A stretch of 64,000 nt of DNA, from assembly GCA_030448265.1 (NCBI GenBank), contig JAUJNG010000004.1, positions 21,061 through 85,060 of the forward strand, written 5' to 3'. Positions 45,936 to 54,693 of this stretch are shown piece after piece. The stretch is from Abditibacterium sp. GTDB taxonomy: Bacteria > Armatimonadota > Abditibacteriia > Abditibacteriales > Abditibacteriaceae. Below the pieces are notes generated by a model. It made no database searches, was not told where the DNA came from, and saw nothing but the letters and a program-made list of their open reading frames with translations. The translations under genes were made by a program, and so were the position numbers. Positions within the stretch are counted from its first letter, which is position 1; each line of letters opens with the position of its first letter.

Positions 45936-46322
45936 ATGAATTGGTGGGTTGCTACTTACGCGGTTTTGTATTTCGGTTCGCTCATTTATAGCGTGCGGGA
46001 ACAAATTCAACACAGAGAGCCAGCCTGGTATAAAGCGCTCGATTTACTGGCTGATGTTTGCGCCATTTCGTTCATCGTTTTTTATTGGTTTATCCCTGTT
46101 CCAGCGTCTCTCCAGGTCGTTATGCCCGTCGCGTTTGTCTTTTCATTGCTCTGGTTAATCTTGAATGGCCCACGCCAGATGAACCAGGCATTATCGGATC
46201 CGGAAATGACTGCCCAAGAAAGGAAATGGTTTACAGGTTTCGGTTTGGTCGTTGGGTTCATCTTCGCTGCCCCAGCCTATATCTGGGGTGCTGCGATGGC
46301 GTGGAAGGCAATAAACGGGTAA
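45936..46322 (+). CDS. Four-helix membrane protein, hypothetical
   Basis: A 128-residue protein with about four hydrophobic helices (3-20, 37-55, 58-77, 98-125) and Trp-rich helix ends. It is less GC-rich than its neighbours. I recognise no family. It is convergent with the MFS gene; only 28 bp separate the stops. Confidence 0.65.
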   Translation: MNWWVATYAVLYFGSLIYSVREQIQHREPAWYKALDLLADVCAISFIVFYWFIPVPASLQVVMPVAFVFSLLWLILNGPRQMNQALSDPEMTAQERKWFTGFGLVVGFIFAAPAYIWGAAMAWKAING

Positions 46323-46350
46323 CTGTGCGCTCGCAGACGATAATCCGCAT

Positions 46351-47670
46351 TCACCCGCGAACCATCACGCTTTCCAAACTTCGCAATCGCCGCACCTGCG
46401 GCCAGCCCACCGCCACCAGAGCCACCACTAAAATCGTGACCGCTCCCCCACCCGTGACGGCCACGACGGGGCCGAGAAGTTGGGCCGCGATGCCCGATTC
46501 CAGTTCGCCGATTTCGTTGCTGGTGCCGATGAACACCGAGTTGACGGCGTTGACGCGACCGCGCATTTCGTCGGGCGTGAGAATTTGCAAAAGCGTGTGG
46601 CGCACCACGACGGAAATGTTGTCGAGGCCGCCCAAAACGAACAGCGCGCCCAGAGAAAGCGCGTAATTCCTGGAAAGTCCGAAAACAATCGTCGCGGCGC
46701 CAAAACCGGCGACGGCGAAAAGCAGCGTCCATCCGGCGCGTTTGAAGGGCGGCAGAAGCGTGAGGGTGACGCCCATCAGCATGGCGCCGACGGCGGGCGC
46801 GGCGCGCAGAGGGCCGAGACCTTCCGGCCCGACTTGCAGAATATCTTTGGCGTAAATTGGCAAAAGCGCCGTCGCGCCGCCGAACAAAACCGCGACCATA
46901 TCGAGCGTGATGGTGGAGAGAATGAGCGGATTGCCCCTCACGAAATGCCAGCCCGCGATGACGCTGCTCCAGCCGCGTTTTTCGACCGAAATTTGCTGCT
47001 GGCGCGGTCGAATCGGCCACAAAAAGACGCAAAACAGCAACCGGCCCAGGGCATCGAGCGCGTAAATTGGCGCCGCCTGACGAAAATAAGCGATGAGAAA
47101 CCCTCCCGCGACGGGGCCGAGCGTGGCGGCGAGTTGCCAGCGAATCGAACCAAATTTAATCGCGGCGGGAATTTGCTCCGGCGGCACGATGTTGGTCACA
47201 AGCGCGCCCAGTGCGGGGCCGAGAAACGCGCCGCAAATCGCGTTGCATAAAATAAGCGCGTAAAAAAGCGGCAGAGGCGCCTGAAAATAGGAAATGAGCG
47301 CCAGCAGCCCCAGACACGTCGCGGCGCCCACTTCGGCGCGTAGCGCGATGCGGCGACGGTCGAAGCGGTCGGCCAGAGTCCCCGCCGGAAGCGCCAGACA
47401 AATCACCGGAAGCGCGGCCATGAGGCCCAACAGTCCGAGCGAAAAGGGGTTGCCGGTGCGTTCGTAGAGTTCCCAGCCGGCGGCAACGTTGGTCATTTGC
47501 GAACCCGCCGCCGCGAACACGCCGCCAATAAGATAACGGCGGTAATCGGGGATTCTTAGAACCGCAAAACGATCTCCATTACGTGGTTCCTCGCCGCTTT
47601 CGTGTTCGATTTCGGCTTGAAGCGGCGCGGCCTCGCGTTCGGGCGTTTCGTCCTGGGAGTCTAAATTCAT
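46351..47670 (-). CDS. MFS exporter (EntS/MFS_3-like)
   Basis: A 439-residue transporter with an acidic N-terminal tail and about twelve membrane helices. RIPDYRRYLIGGVFAAAGSQM opens helix 1 in the EntS style. GTLADRFDRRRIALRAE is the MFS loop 2-3 motif. DEMRGRVNAVNSVFIG in the second half is also typical of this group. It may export a siderophore, drug or metabolite; the substrate is not readable. The C-terminus is at 46351. Confidence 0.85.
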   Translation of the reverse strand: MNLDSQDETPEREAAPLQAEIEHESGEEPRNGDRFAVLRIPDYRRYLIGGVFAAAGSQMTNVAAGWELYERTGNPFSLGLLGLMAALPVICLALPAGTLADRFDRRRIALRAEVGAATCLGLLALISYFQAPLPLFYALILCNAICGAFLGPALGALVTNIVPPEQIPAAIKFGSIRWQLAATLGPVAGGFLIAYFRQAAPIYALDALGRLLFCVFLWPIRPRQQQISVEKRGWSSVIAGWHFVRGNPLILSTITLDMVAVLFGGATALLPIYAKDILQVGPEGLGPLRAAPAVGAMLMGVTLTLLPPFKRAGWTLLFAVAGFGAATIVFGLSRNYALSLGALFVLGGLDNISVVVRHTLLQILTPDEMRGRVNAVNSVFIGTSNEIGELESGIAAQLLGPVVAVTGGGAVTILVVALVAVGWPQVRRLRSLESVMVRG

Positions 47671-47676
47671 AAAAAA

Positions 47677-47759
47677 TTAACCACAGAGACACGGAGACAC
47701 AGAGAAAAGAGAGGGTTTTAACCTCAAAAATCTCTGTGTCTCCGTGTCTCTGTGGTTAA
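47677..47759. repeat. Family B inverted repeat, fourth copy
   Basis: ttaaccacagagacacggag and complement, between the MFS gene and metF, both on the minus strand. Confidence 0.92.
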
Positions 47760-47765
47760 TAAAAA

Positions 47766-48635
47766 TTACGCCTGATGTTTCATGCCCAGCGCCTGTGAGA
47801 TGAGAACCGTCGCTTTGGAGCGATTAAGAGTGTAGAAATGGATGCCCGACACGCCGTTGGCCAATAAGTCTTCACACTGGTGAATCGCGTATTCGACGCC
47901 CGCCGCGTGAACCGAGGCCGGATCGGATTCCAGGCTTTCGAGCTGAATCAGCAACGATTCGGGGATGCGGGCGCCGCACATTCCCACGAAACGCTTGATT
48001 TGCGCGACATTGAGAATTGGCATGATGCCCGCGATGAGCGGCACATCGACGCCCAGCCCCTGAACGCGGTCGCGCCAGCGATAAAAATCGGCGTTGTCGA
48101 AAAACAATTGCGTCACGCCGAAATGCGCGCCGTTGTCGATTTTCATCTTGAAATATTTGGCGTCGCGCTCCAGGTTGAGCGCCTGCGGATGGCCTTCGGG
48201 GTAGCCCGCGACGCCGATGCAGAAATCGTGGCGCTCGGCGGTGAATTTCACTAAATCGGTCGCCGCCGAAAAGCCGCCTTCGGTGACGGAAAAGGTCTGC
48301 TCGCCAGGCGCCGCGTCGCCGCGCAGCGCGAGGATGTTCCGCACGCCGTCGTTCCAGGCTTTGTCGAGAAGTTCGCCAATCTGTTCCTGCGTGTAGCCCG
48401 CGCAGGTGAGATGGCTCATGGCGCGAAAACCGAGGTCGTTCTGGATTTTGGCGGTGAGGTCGATGGTCGGCGGCGCGCCGCCGCCGGTGCGCGTGACCGA
48501 AATAAAGCTGGGCTTGAGCGGGCGCAGTTCCTCGATGGCGGTGAAAAGCTGGGTTTCGCCTTCTTCGTTGCGCGGCGGGAAAAACTCGAAAGAGAGCGTG
48601 GGCTGGGGATTTTGAAACAGTTCGTCGATTCGCAT
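47766..48635 (-). CDS. metF: 5,10-methylenetetrahydrofolate reductase
   Basis: A 289-residue FAD enzyme making 5-methyl-THF for methionine synthesis. LSFEFFPPRNEEG holds the catalytic Glu, ISVTRTGGGA and SHLTCAGYTQEQI follow, and LALRGDAAPG binds the flavin. FGVTQLFFDNADFYRW and AGIMPI complete the barrel. ATG 48635 matches the family start; the longer reading frame has no similarity. Length fits bacterial MetF. Confidence 0.95.
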   Translation of the reverse strand: MRIDELFQNPQPTLSFEFFPPRNEEGETQLFTAIEELRPLKPSFISVTRTGGGAPPTIDLTAKIQNDLGFRAMSHLTCAGYTQEQIGELLDKAWNDGVRNILALRGDAAPGEQTFSVTEGGFSAATDLVKFTAERHDFCIGVAGYPEGHPQALNLERDAKYFKMKIDNGAHFGVTQLFFDNADFYRWRDRVQGLGVDVPLIAGIMPILNVAQIKRFVGMCGARIPESLLIQLESLESDPASVHAAGVEYAIHQCEDLLANGVSGIHFYTLNRSKATVLISQALGMKHQA

Positions 48636-48726
48636 GATGTCAGGACGAAGGCGCGCAAAAACGTGCCTTACCCTCCTTTTCATATCAGTTTTCGGGGGGG
48701 AACTCAACTGAGAACTCATCCAGAAG

Positions 48727-48755
48727 GCAGCAGAGGACGTAAGTCCCGCCTCTCA
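48727..48755. repeat. Truncated family D repeat
   Basis: gcagaggacgtaagtcccgc followed by ctct matches the central part of 24705-24764 with one base change, but the outer arms are missing. It lies just after the cyclase gene stop. Confidence 0.65.
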
Positions 48756-50189
48756 CTCATTGTCTTCGGGACGGCGCAGGCGATCCATCAAACTGGTGCG
48801 CTGCTTGGTTTTGAGCAGGCTGGCGCGCATCGAAAGCTGGTCATGAATCTCTTCGCGACGGTCGGTGGTCGTCGTCCACAGATAAGCGGTCACCAAATCG
48901 TGACGGCCCTTAATTTCGACCTGAATCGGCTCCAGAGTGCGAATCATGGTGTGGGGCAACAGGCGCAGCGTGCGCTCGGAAATCAACACCGAATGCGGCG
49001 GCGCGGCGCTCTGCATACGCTGCGCGAAGTTGACCGCTTCGCCCAGAACGGTGCGCTGGCGCATTTCGGGCACGCCCAGGTTCGCCAGCGCGACCGCGCC
49101 GGTATTGAGGCCCACGCGCACCTGAATCGGCAGATTCCAGTCGGTTTTGAGGCTCACCGAACGCGATTCCTGCACCATTTTTTTGCTGGCCTGAAACGCT
49201 TCGATGGGTTCGCGGAAGTAGGCGAGCATGGCGTCGCCGATGAATTTGTCGATGGTGCCGCCGTGCGCGCGCACGATGTTGAAAAGCCGCGAGAAATGAT
49301 CGTTCAAAATCAGCGCGACTTCGGGCGGCGTGAGGCGCTCGGAGAGCTTGGTGAACTTCACCAGGTCGCAAAAACAGATGGTGAGTTCTTCGCGGTCGCG
49401 GTCGGCGATTTCTTCGCGATTTTGCATCACCGCTTCCTGCACTTCGCGCCAGGTCTGGCCGCCGACGTAGCCCGACACCATTTTTTCCATGCGCGTGGTT
49501 TCGTCGCGCATTTTGCCGATTTCGTCTTCGCGCGCGCGCAGTTGCAATCGCTGCGATTCAAGCGTCTCCAGAATGCGCCGATTGAGCCGGTTATACCAAG
49601 AGCCAACCAGTTCGTGATCCGTCCAGCGCCGCGAGAGGGGCGCCAGTTTGAGAAGCGCGGCGAGGCGTCCGGCGGCGGCATCGACGGCTTCCGCGCGCGC
49701 GGTGAGAAAGCCTTCGTAATAGCGGCTGGAAGGGTCGGAGGGATCCAAAATGCCGCCTTCACCCGCCAGCAGCGCCGCGCCAAACGAGGGCGCCTCAATG
49801 ACCACGCCGCGCTCTTTTTCAAGGGGCGAATTTTTGGGGACGGGCACGGCGACCACGCCAGGAATGTTGATTTCCTGGTCGGGCGTGCCGAAAACCCACA
49901 CATCGGCGAAGCGAGCGAGGTTTTGATAGTGAGTCGCGGCAGCCGCAGCCTCGCTCCAGGCGCGGCAGACCACGAAAACGCGCGCGCGCTCGCCGGTTTT
50001 GGCGCCGCAGGCGGCGGCCATCAATTCGGTTTCACGGCGCACCAGGGTGATGGATTCGTCGAGCAAAAGGTTCATGCCCGCTTCCTCTCCCCACTCCTGC
50101 GCCTCGGCATCGAGCATGGCGAGAGCAATGTCGAAAAGCGAAAAAGTGCCAATCGACAAATGCGAATCCTTGAGCGGTGACAAATCCAT
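48753..50189 (-). CDS. DICT-domain class III nucleotide cyclase
   Basis: A 478-residue cytosolic protein. Residues 8-130 resemble the DICT sensory domain (SIGTFSLFDIALAML, DESITLVRRETELMAAACG). A coiled linker (about 205-245) precedes a class III cyclase domain (about 265-440). LTICFCDLVKFTKLSERL and DKFIGDAMLAYF hold the two metal-binding Asp residues, and VLGEAVNFAQRMQSAAPP is the later motif. It probably makes cAMP or cGMP in response to the DICT signal. It reads divergently from thrS. The tail after 440 is basic. Confidence 0.88.
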   Translation of the reverse strand: MDLSPLKDSHLSIGTFSLFDIALAMLDAEAQEWGEEAGMNLLLDESITLVRRETELMAAACGAKTGERARVFVVCRAWSEAAAAATHYQNLARFADVWVFGTPDQEINIPGVVAVPVPKNSPLEKERGVVIEAPSFGAALLAGEGGILDPSDPSSRYYEGFLTARAEAVDAAAGRLAALLKLAPLSRRWTDHELVGSWYNRLNRRILETLESQRLQLRAREDEIGKMRDETTRMEKMVSGYVGGQTWREVQEAVMQNREEIADRDREELTICFCDLVKFTKLSERLTPPEVALILNDHFSRLFNIVRAHGGTIDKFIGDAMLAYFREPIEAFQASKKMVQESRSVSLKTDWNLPIQVRVGLNTGAVALANLGVPEMRQRTVLGEAVNFAQRMQSAAPPHSVLISERTLRLLPHTMIRTLEPIQVEIKGRHDLVTAYLWTTTTDRREEIHDQLSMRASLLKTKQRTSLMDRLRRPEDNE

Positions 50190-50400
50190 GACCTCGAAAA
50201 AGTAAAATAAAATGCGCGGCGCGGCATTCTCAATCGATGCCGCCGCGTCCGACTTACAAAGAAATGGCCCAGGGGTTTTCCCCTGACGACGGGGCGCAAT
50301 ATGCTAATCTAAACGCGCTTTTGACGTGGGGGCCGCAAAAACCATTCTCCCTCATAGTTTGACTCAACGCCTTCCTCAAGGCGCGCTACTCAGGTATTCC

Positions 50401-52308
50401 ATGATTCAAGTTTCCTTTCCCGACGGCAGCATCAAAACTTTTGAAAACGGCACCACGCCCCTGCAAATCGCCGCCTCCATCGGCTCGCGACTGGCGAGCG
50501 CGGTTCTCGCGGCGCGCGTCGATGGCCAGATGTGGGACTTAACCCGCCCGCTCCAAGGCGATTGCGCCCTGCAATTGTTCACTTTCAACGACGCCGAAGG
50601 CCGCGAAGTTTTTCGCCATTCGTCCACGCATTTAATGGCGCAGGCGGTCAAAGCATTGTTTCCCGAAGCGAAACTGACTGTCGGGCCGCCGCTCGAAGAC
50701 CGCTTTTATTACGACATCGAACTGCCCTCGCTGTCCGAGTCCGATTTCGGGCAAATCGAAGCCAAAATGCGCGAACTGGCGAGCGCGGATTTGGGCATCG
50801 AACGCGAAGAAATAACGCGCGACGGGGCTCGCAAATTATTCGCCGACGACCGCTACAAGCTCGAACTTATCGAGGATATTCCCGAAGACGCGCCGCTCAC
50901 CATTTACCGTCAGGGCGAGTGGTTCGATTTGTGTCGCGGCCCGCATTTGCCCTCGACCGGCAAAATCCGCGCGTTCAAACTGCTTTCCGTCGCGGGCGCG
51001 TATTGGCGCGGCGATGCTCAAAACACGCAGTTGCAACGGCTTTACGGCACCTCTTATCCAAGTCAAAAAGAGCTGGACGAACACATGAGGCGCCTGGAAG
51101 AAGCCAAAGCGCGTGATCATCGCAAACTGGGCCGCGAGTTGGGACTTTTCGTGCTCGATGCTGAAGTCGGCGCCGGACTTCCGCTCTGGACGCCCAAAGG
51201 CAACGCGATTCGTCACGCTTTGGAAACTTTTATTCGCGGACAACTCACGCAGCGCGGCTATTTGATGGTCGTGACGCCCCATATCGCCTCGACCAAACTT
51301 TTCGTCAAATCGGGCCACATGGAAGCCTATAAAGAATCCATGTTTCCCACCATGACGAGCGATGACGGCGATCAATTCGTCTTAAAACCGGTCAACTGCC
51401 CGTTCCACATTCAAATTTATGCGTCGGAGCCGCGTTCCTACCGCGATTTGCCGCTTCGCTATGCCGAATTCGGCACGGTTTATCGCTGGGAACTGTCGGG
51501 CGAAGTCGGCGGCCTGACGCGCGTGCGCGGCTTCACGCAGGACGACGCGCATCTGTTTTTGCGCCCCGATCAGTTGGTGGAAGAGTTCAAAGCCAACGTC
51601 GAATTGGTGCTGCTGGTTCTGGGCCGATTGGGACTTTCCTACACCGCGCGCGTCGGTTTGCGCGACCCCAACGGCGATAAATACGTCGGCTCGGATGAAG
51701 CGTGGGAGCAGTCGCAAAACGCGCTTCTGGAAGCGGTGCGCGAGTTGAATATGGAACACACCGTCGCCGAGGGCGAAGCGGCGATTTACGGCCCCAAACT
51801 CGATTTCATCGTCAAAGACGCCATCGGGCGCTCCTGGCAGTTGGGAACCGTGCAGGTCGATTACGTTTTGCCTGAACGTTTCGGCCTCGAATACACCGGC
51901 AGCGACGGCAAAAAACATCGTCCGGTGATGATTCACCGCGCGCCGTTCGGCAGTCTGGAGCGCTTCATCGGGGTTTTGATCGAGCATTTCGCGGGCGCGT
52001 TTCCGCTCTGGCTGGCGCCAACCCAAATCAAATTGATTCCCATTGCCGACCGTCATCACGACTTTGCGCGCGAAGTTGAAAAGCGTTTGCAGGAGGCCGG
52101 TTTTCGCGTTGAAACCAATTTCGAGAACGAAAAAATCGGCCAGAAAATCGCGGTCGCCGAAACGCAGAAGATTCCTTATATGGCCGTGATCGGCGATAAG
52201 GAAATCGAGGCGGGCGGCGTGTCGCTTCGCGCTCGGGGACGGCAGGATTTGGGCGCGCTCTCGGTTGACGAATTGCTCGCAAGATTAGAGAAGGAGATGG
52301 AAATCTGA
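50401..52308 (+). CDS. thrS: Threonyl-tRNA synthetase
   Basis: A 635-residue class II synthetase charging tRNA-Thr. An N-terminal TGS domain (1-60), the editing domain with HSSTHLMAQAVK (about 80), the catalytic core with VNCPFHIQIY (zinc Cys) and RGFTQDDAH (motif 2), motif 3 near HRAPFGSLERFIG, and a C-terminal anticodon domain from about 535 are all present. ATG 50401 starts the TGS domain; upstream in-frame sequence is not conserved. I see no T-box-like leader. The TGA overlaps the next ATG (tgATGA). Confidence 0.97.
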   Translation: MIQVSFPDGSIKTFENGTTPLQIAASIGSRLASAVLAARVDGQMWDLTRPLQGDCALQLFTFNDAEGREVFRHSSTHLMAQAVKALFPEAKLTVGPPLEDRFYYDIELPSLSESDFGQIEAKMRELASADLGIEREEITRDGARKLFADDRYKLELIEDIPEDAPLTIYRQGEWFDLCRGPHLPSTGKIRAFKLLSVAGAYWRGDAQNTQLQRLYGTSYPSQKELDEHMRRLEEAKARDHRKLGRELGLFVLDAEVGAGLPLWTPKGNAIRHALETFIRGQLTQRGYLMVVTPHIASTKLFVKSGHMEAYKESMFPTMTSDDGDQFVLKPVNCPFHIQIYASEPRSYRDLPLRYAEFGTVYRWELSGEVGGLTRVRGFTQDDAHLFLRPDQLVEEFKANVELVLLVLGRLGLSYTARVGLRDPNGDKYVGSDEAWEQSQNALLEAVRELNMEHTVAEGEAAIYGPKLDFIVKDAIGRSWQLGTVQVDYVLPERFGLEYTGSDGKKHRPVMIHRAPFGSLERFIGVLIEHFAGAFPLWLAPTQIKLIPIADRHHDFAREVEKRLQEAGFRVETNFENEKIGQKIAVAETQKIPYMAVIGDKEIEAGGVSLRARGRQDLGALSVDELLARLEKEMEI

Positions 52309-52547
52309 TGAAAAACGTTTATCTGGTGGAAGGCCGAATCGTGGACCAATGCACGGTGAAACTGGATGAAAAGTTGCCGGTGCAAGAGGGGCGCGTGAGC
52401 GTAATGGTGGAGATTGTGGAGCCGCCAAGACCCAAGCGTTCTTTGGAGGAAACGATGGCGCACATTCGCCGCGAACAGGAAAAATCCGGCTTCGTGCCGT
52501 CAACGCGCGAGGAAGTGGACGCACGCATCGCTGAACTACGTGGTTAA
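52308..52547 (+). CDS. Small antitoxin-like or hypothetical protein, 79 aa
   Basis: An N-terminal beta strand segment (VYLVEGRIVDQCTVKLDEKL) is followed by a charged helix (SLEETMAHIRREQEKSG) and a helix ending EEVDARIAELRG. This beta-then-helix layout resembles small antitoxins, but I cannot name a family. The ATG overlaps the thrS stop by one base. The next gene starts 2 bp after its stop, so all three are probably cotranslated. Confidence 0.65.
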   Translation: MKNVYLVEGRIVDQCTVKLDEKLPVQEGRVSVMVEIVEPPRPKRSLEETMAHIRREQEKSGFVPSTREEVDARIAELRG

Positions 52548-52549
52548 AA

Positions 52550-52897
52550 ATGGACAAAAAGGCTGCCGATATTTTTATTCAGGCCATTCGAGCCGCACCC
52601 GAACTGCCGCAAGCGGTTCGAGAGAACGCGGGAAAAGCGAAAGATGTCGAGGAACGCCACTTCGATGAATCCTACTTCGAGTTCTTGGACGCTCAAATTG
52701 AATTAAATGCCAGAGGAGCCGAATGGACAGCGCGACTCAAAAGACGACGAATTGCGATGCTTCCTTTTTGCAACCGCACTTCCATTCGTGGCAGAGTAGA
52801 GATTGACGGCACAAGTTTTTCAATCGACGTTGATCCGAAAACCGCTTCCGTATTTCACTGGGAAGAAATTGAGGTTATTTGGCCAGAATCCTCCTAA
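52550..52897 (+). CDS. Hypothetical protein, 115 aa, partner of the preceding gene
   Basis: The N-terminal half is helical (AADIFIQAIRAAPELPQAV and following), with an Arg/Lys-rich segment (WTARLKRRRIAML) in the middle. The C-terminal third is beta-rich (GRVEIDGTSFSIDVDPKTA). I recognise no family. It starts 2 bp after the 79-residue gene. Base composition is less GC-rich than thrS, which may hint at a later arrival. Confidence 0.65.
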   Translation: MDKKAADIFIQAIRAAPELPQAVRENAGKAKDVEERHFDESYFEFLDAQIELNARGAEWTARLKRRRIAMLPFCNRTSIRGRVEIDGTSFSIDVDPKTASVFHWEEIEVIWPESS

Positions 52898-53006
52898 AAT
52901 CTGGCGTCTTTTCATTTGAAATTTGGGTTAAATGCGCGACTTCTCAAAAGGTTTAAGGCATACTGGCACAGTAAATTTCCCAATTTCGGTTGGAAATGAA
53001 TTTCTT

Positions 53007-53014
53007 GAGGTGAT
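53007..53014 (+). promoter_or_regulatory. Strong Shine-Dalgarno for the infC non-AUG start
   Basis: GAGGTGAT matches the 16S anti-SD over eight bases. Its 4-base spacing to ATA 53019 decides the start. Few genes in this window have an SD this good. Confidence 0.8.
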
Positions 53015-53018
53015 GTGA

Positions 53019-53825
53019 ATAGCACTACGACCGCGCGGCAATCGAGGCCGTCCCGAACCACGGCGCGATATTACGCCCATTAACGAACGCATCCGCTTTC
53101 CCCAGGTGCGCGTGATTTCCGAGTCCAACGAACAATTGGGCATCCTGCAGACGCGCGACGCCGTCAACATGGCGCGCGAACGCGGCTACGACCTGATTTT
53201 GGTCGCGCCCAACGCTCAACCTCCGGTTTGCCGCATCATGGATTACGGCAAATACAAATACGAGAAGAGCAAAAACCAAAAAAAGCCCAAAAGCGCCGCC
53301 AACGAACTCAAAATGGTGCGCCTCCACCCGCGCACCGGCCCCCACGACCGCGACATTCTGGTGCGCCACTCCGAGCGGTTTTTGCGCGAAGGCCATAAAG
53401 TGCGCGTGGTCTGCCAGTTCAAGGGCCGCGAAAACGCTTATCCCGAACTGGGACGCCAGCAGTTGGAAGCCATTTCGGGCGCGCTCGATGAAATTTCGTT
53501 CGTCGAAGGCCCCATCAACAAGCAGGGCCGCGACATGACGATGATGATCGCGCCCAAACCTGGCGTCAAACCGCTTCCTAAAGCCGTCAAAGAAAGCGGC
53601 AAAGGCAAGAAATCCGAGGAAGCACAGGCCAAGGAAGACGCCGATTTCGCCGCCATGCAGGAAGCGCTGGCGCAGGAAGCCGGAGACGAAGCGGGCGATG
53701 GTGCGGGCGCGGATGAAGAAATCGTGGACGCCGATACGCAAGCCGTCGCAGTGGGCGACGCCGACATCGACGCGGCGGGCGAAACCGACGATTTAGGTGA
53801 AGAAACCGCCGCGACAACGGTTTAG
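53019..53825 (+). CDS. infC: Translation initiation factor IF-3, ATA start, acidic tail
   Basis: A 268-residue factor that binds the 30S subunit and checks start codons. ITPINERIRFPQVRVISESN opens the N domain. MDYGKYKYEKSKNQKKPK is the linker. The C domain runs to about residue 185 (GHKVRVVCQFKGRE). The remaining roughly 75 residues are a Glu/Asp/Ala-rich tail absent from typical IF-3. The start is inferred as ATA 53019: GAGGTGAT lies at 53007-53014, 4 bases upstream, and a TGA at 53016-53018 blocks any earlier start. The next in-frame GTG (53106) would cut into the N domain. Non-AUG starts on infC are known to allow self-regulation. Confidence 0.9.
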   Translation: MALRPRGNRGRPEPRRDITPINERIRFPQVRVISESNEQLGILQTRDAVNMARERGYDLILVAPNAQPPVCRIMDYGKYKYEKSKNQKKPKSAANELKMVRLHPRTGPHDRDILVRHSERFLREGHKVRVVCQFKGRENAYPELGRQQLEAISGALDEISFVEGPINKQGRDMTMMIAPKPGVKPLPKAVKESGKGKKSEEAQAKEDADFAAMQEALAQEAGDEAGDGAGADEEIVDADTQAVAVGDADIDAAGETDDLGEETAATTV

Positions 53826-53833
53826 TGCCTCGA

Positions 53834-53964
53834 AAAATAGGACGCTAACTTCGTTCGCTACCTCTGGGCGCAATGCCTTCGGCAAACGCTACTTTTTCAA
53901 AAGAAGTCGCGTTTCGCGAAGCGGTTGCGTCCAGAGGTAGCGAACGAAGTTAGCGTCCTATTTT
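53834..53964. repeat. Inverted repeat inside the infC-rpmI-rplT operon
   Basis: aaaataggacgctaacttcg and complement extend as arms of about 35 bases to the gcgaacgaagttagcgtcct side. The middle holds further short repeats (aatgccttcggca, cgtttcgcgaagcg). It lies between infC and rpmI, which are usually joined closely. Confidence 0.9.
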
Positions 53965-54027
53965 GCTTTCCAACTTGTCCAAAGCGGCTTGAACCGGTAG
54001 AATTAAACCCTTGCGAGGAAATAATAG

Positions 54028-54225
54028 ATGAGCAAACTCAAAACGCACAAGGCCACCGCCAAGCGCATGACAACGACCGGAACCGGCAAGTTGAAACGGC
54101 GCAAAGTCGGCCTGGCCCATTTGCAGACCAAGCGTTCCAGCGGAACGCAAATGCGTAACAACAACGGCGCCGTCAGCATCGCCGACAGCGATGTCAAGGC
54201 GATGAAACGCCGTCTTGGTCAATAA
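54028..54225 (+). CDS. rpmI: Ribosomal protein bL35
   Basis: A 65-residue basic protein of the 50S subunit. LKTHKATAKRMTTTGTGKLK is the bL35 signature, followed by the usual Arg/Lys-rich stretch. gaggaa lies 7-8 bases before ATG 54028. It is in the conserved order infC-rpmI-rplT, but separated from infC by a large palindrome. Confidence 0.95.
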   Translation: MSKLKTHKATAKRMTTTGTGKLKRRKVGLAHLQTKRSSGTQMRNNNGAVSIADSDVKAMKRRLGQ

Positions 54226-54315
54226 TTCTCAAACAAAATTGGCCACGAAGCGACTTCCAGGTTGCCCTTGAGGGGCAAAATTCACCACCTGTCGGGCGCA
54301 AAGGAGAAGAAATAA

Positions 54316-54681
54316 ATGGCAAGAGTGAAACGGGGCGTCACCGCCTCCGCCAAACATAAAAAGATTAAAGATTTAGCCAAAGGCTATTACGGCGCCAAGC
54401 ATCGCTGGTTTCGCACCGCGAACGAAGCGGTCATGCACGCCGGCCAATACGCCTACCGCGACCGCCGCGTTTTCAAGCGCGAAATTCGCAAACTGTGGAT
54501 CGTGCGCATCAACGCCGCCGCGCGCGAAAACGGCATTTCTTATTCGCAGCTCATCGCGGGTCTGAACAAAGCCAATATCGAAATCGACCGCAAGGCGCTT
54601 TCGGAACTGGCGATTGACAACGCCGCCGCGTTCTCGAAAATCGCCGAAACCGCCAAGGGCGCGCTCGCCGCAACCGCGTAA
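54316..54681 (+). CDS. rplT: Ribosomal protein bL20
   Basis: A 121-residue protein of early 50S assembly that also controls this operon in several bacteria. [17 protein letters not shown], then [19 protein letters not shown] and [20 protein letters not shown] are diagnostic. aaggag lies 8-9 bases before the ATG. I did not find an obvious L20 mRNA-binding mimic in the leader. Confidence 0.97.
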   Translation: MARVKRGVTASAKHKKIKDLAKGYYGAKHRWFRTANEAVMHAGQYAYRDRRVFKREIRKLWIVRINAAARENGISYSQLIAGLNKANIEIDRKALSELAIDNAAAFSKIAETAKGALAATA

Positions 54682-54693
54682 ATCTGAATGAAC

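Noticed and set aside
48411..50180. A 589-codon open frame on the + strand
   Set aside because: It lies wholly antisense to metF and the cyclase gene, both of which have clear family motifs. Its product is rich in Arg, His and Gly, as expected of a shadow in GC-rich DNA.
50216..50400. A T-box or other riboswitch ahead of thrS
   Set aside because: I could not find a T-box consensus, a specifier-type stem or a terminator/antiterminator pair.
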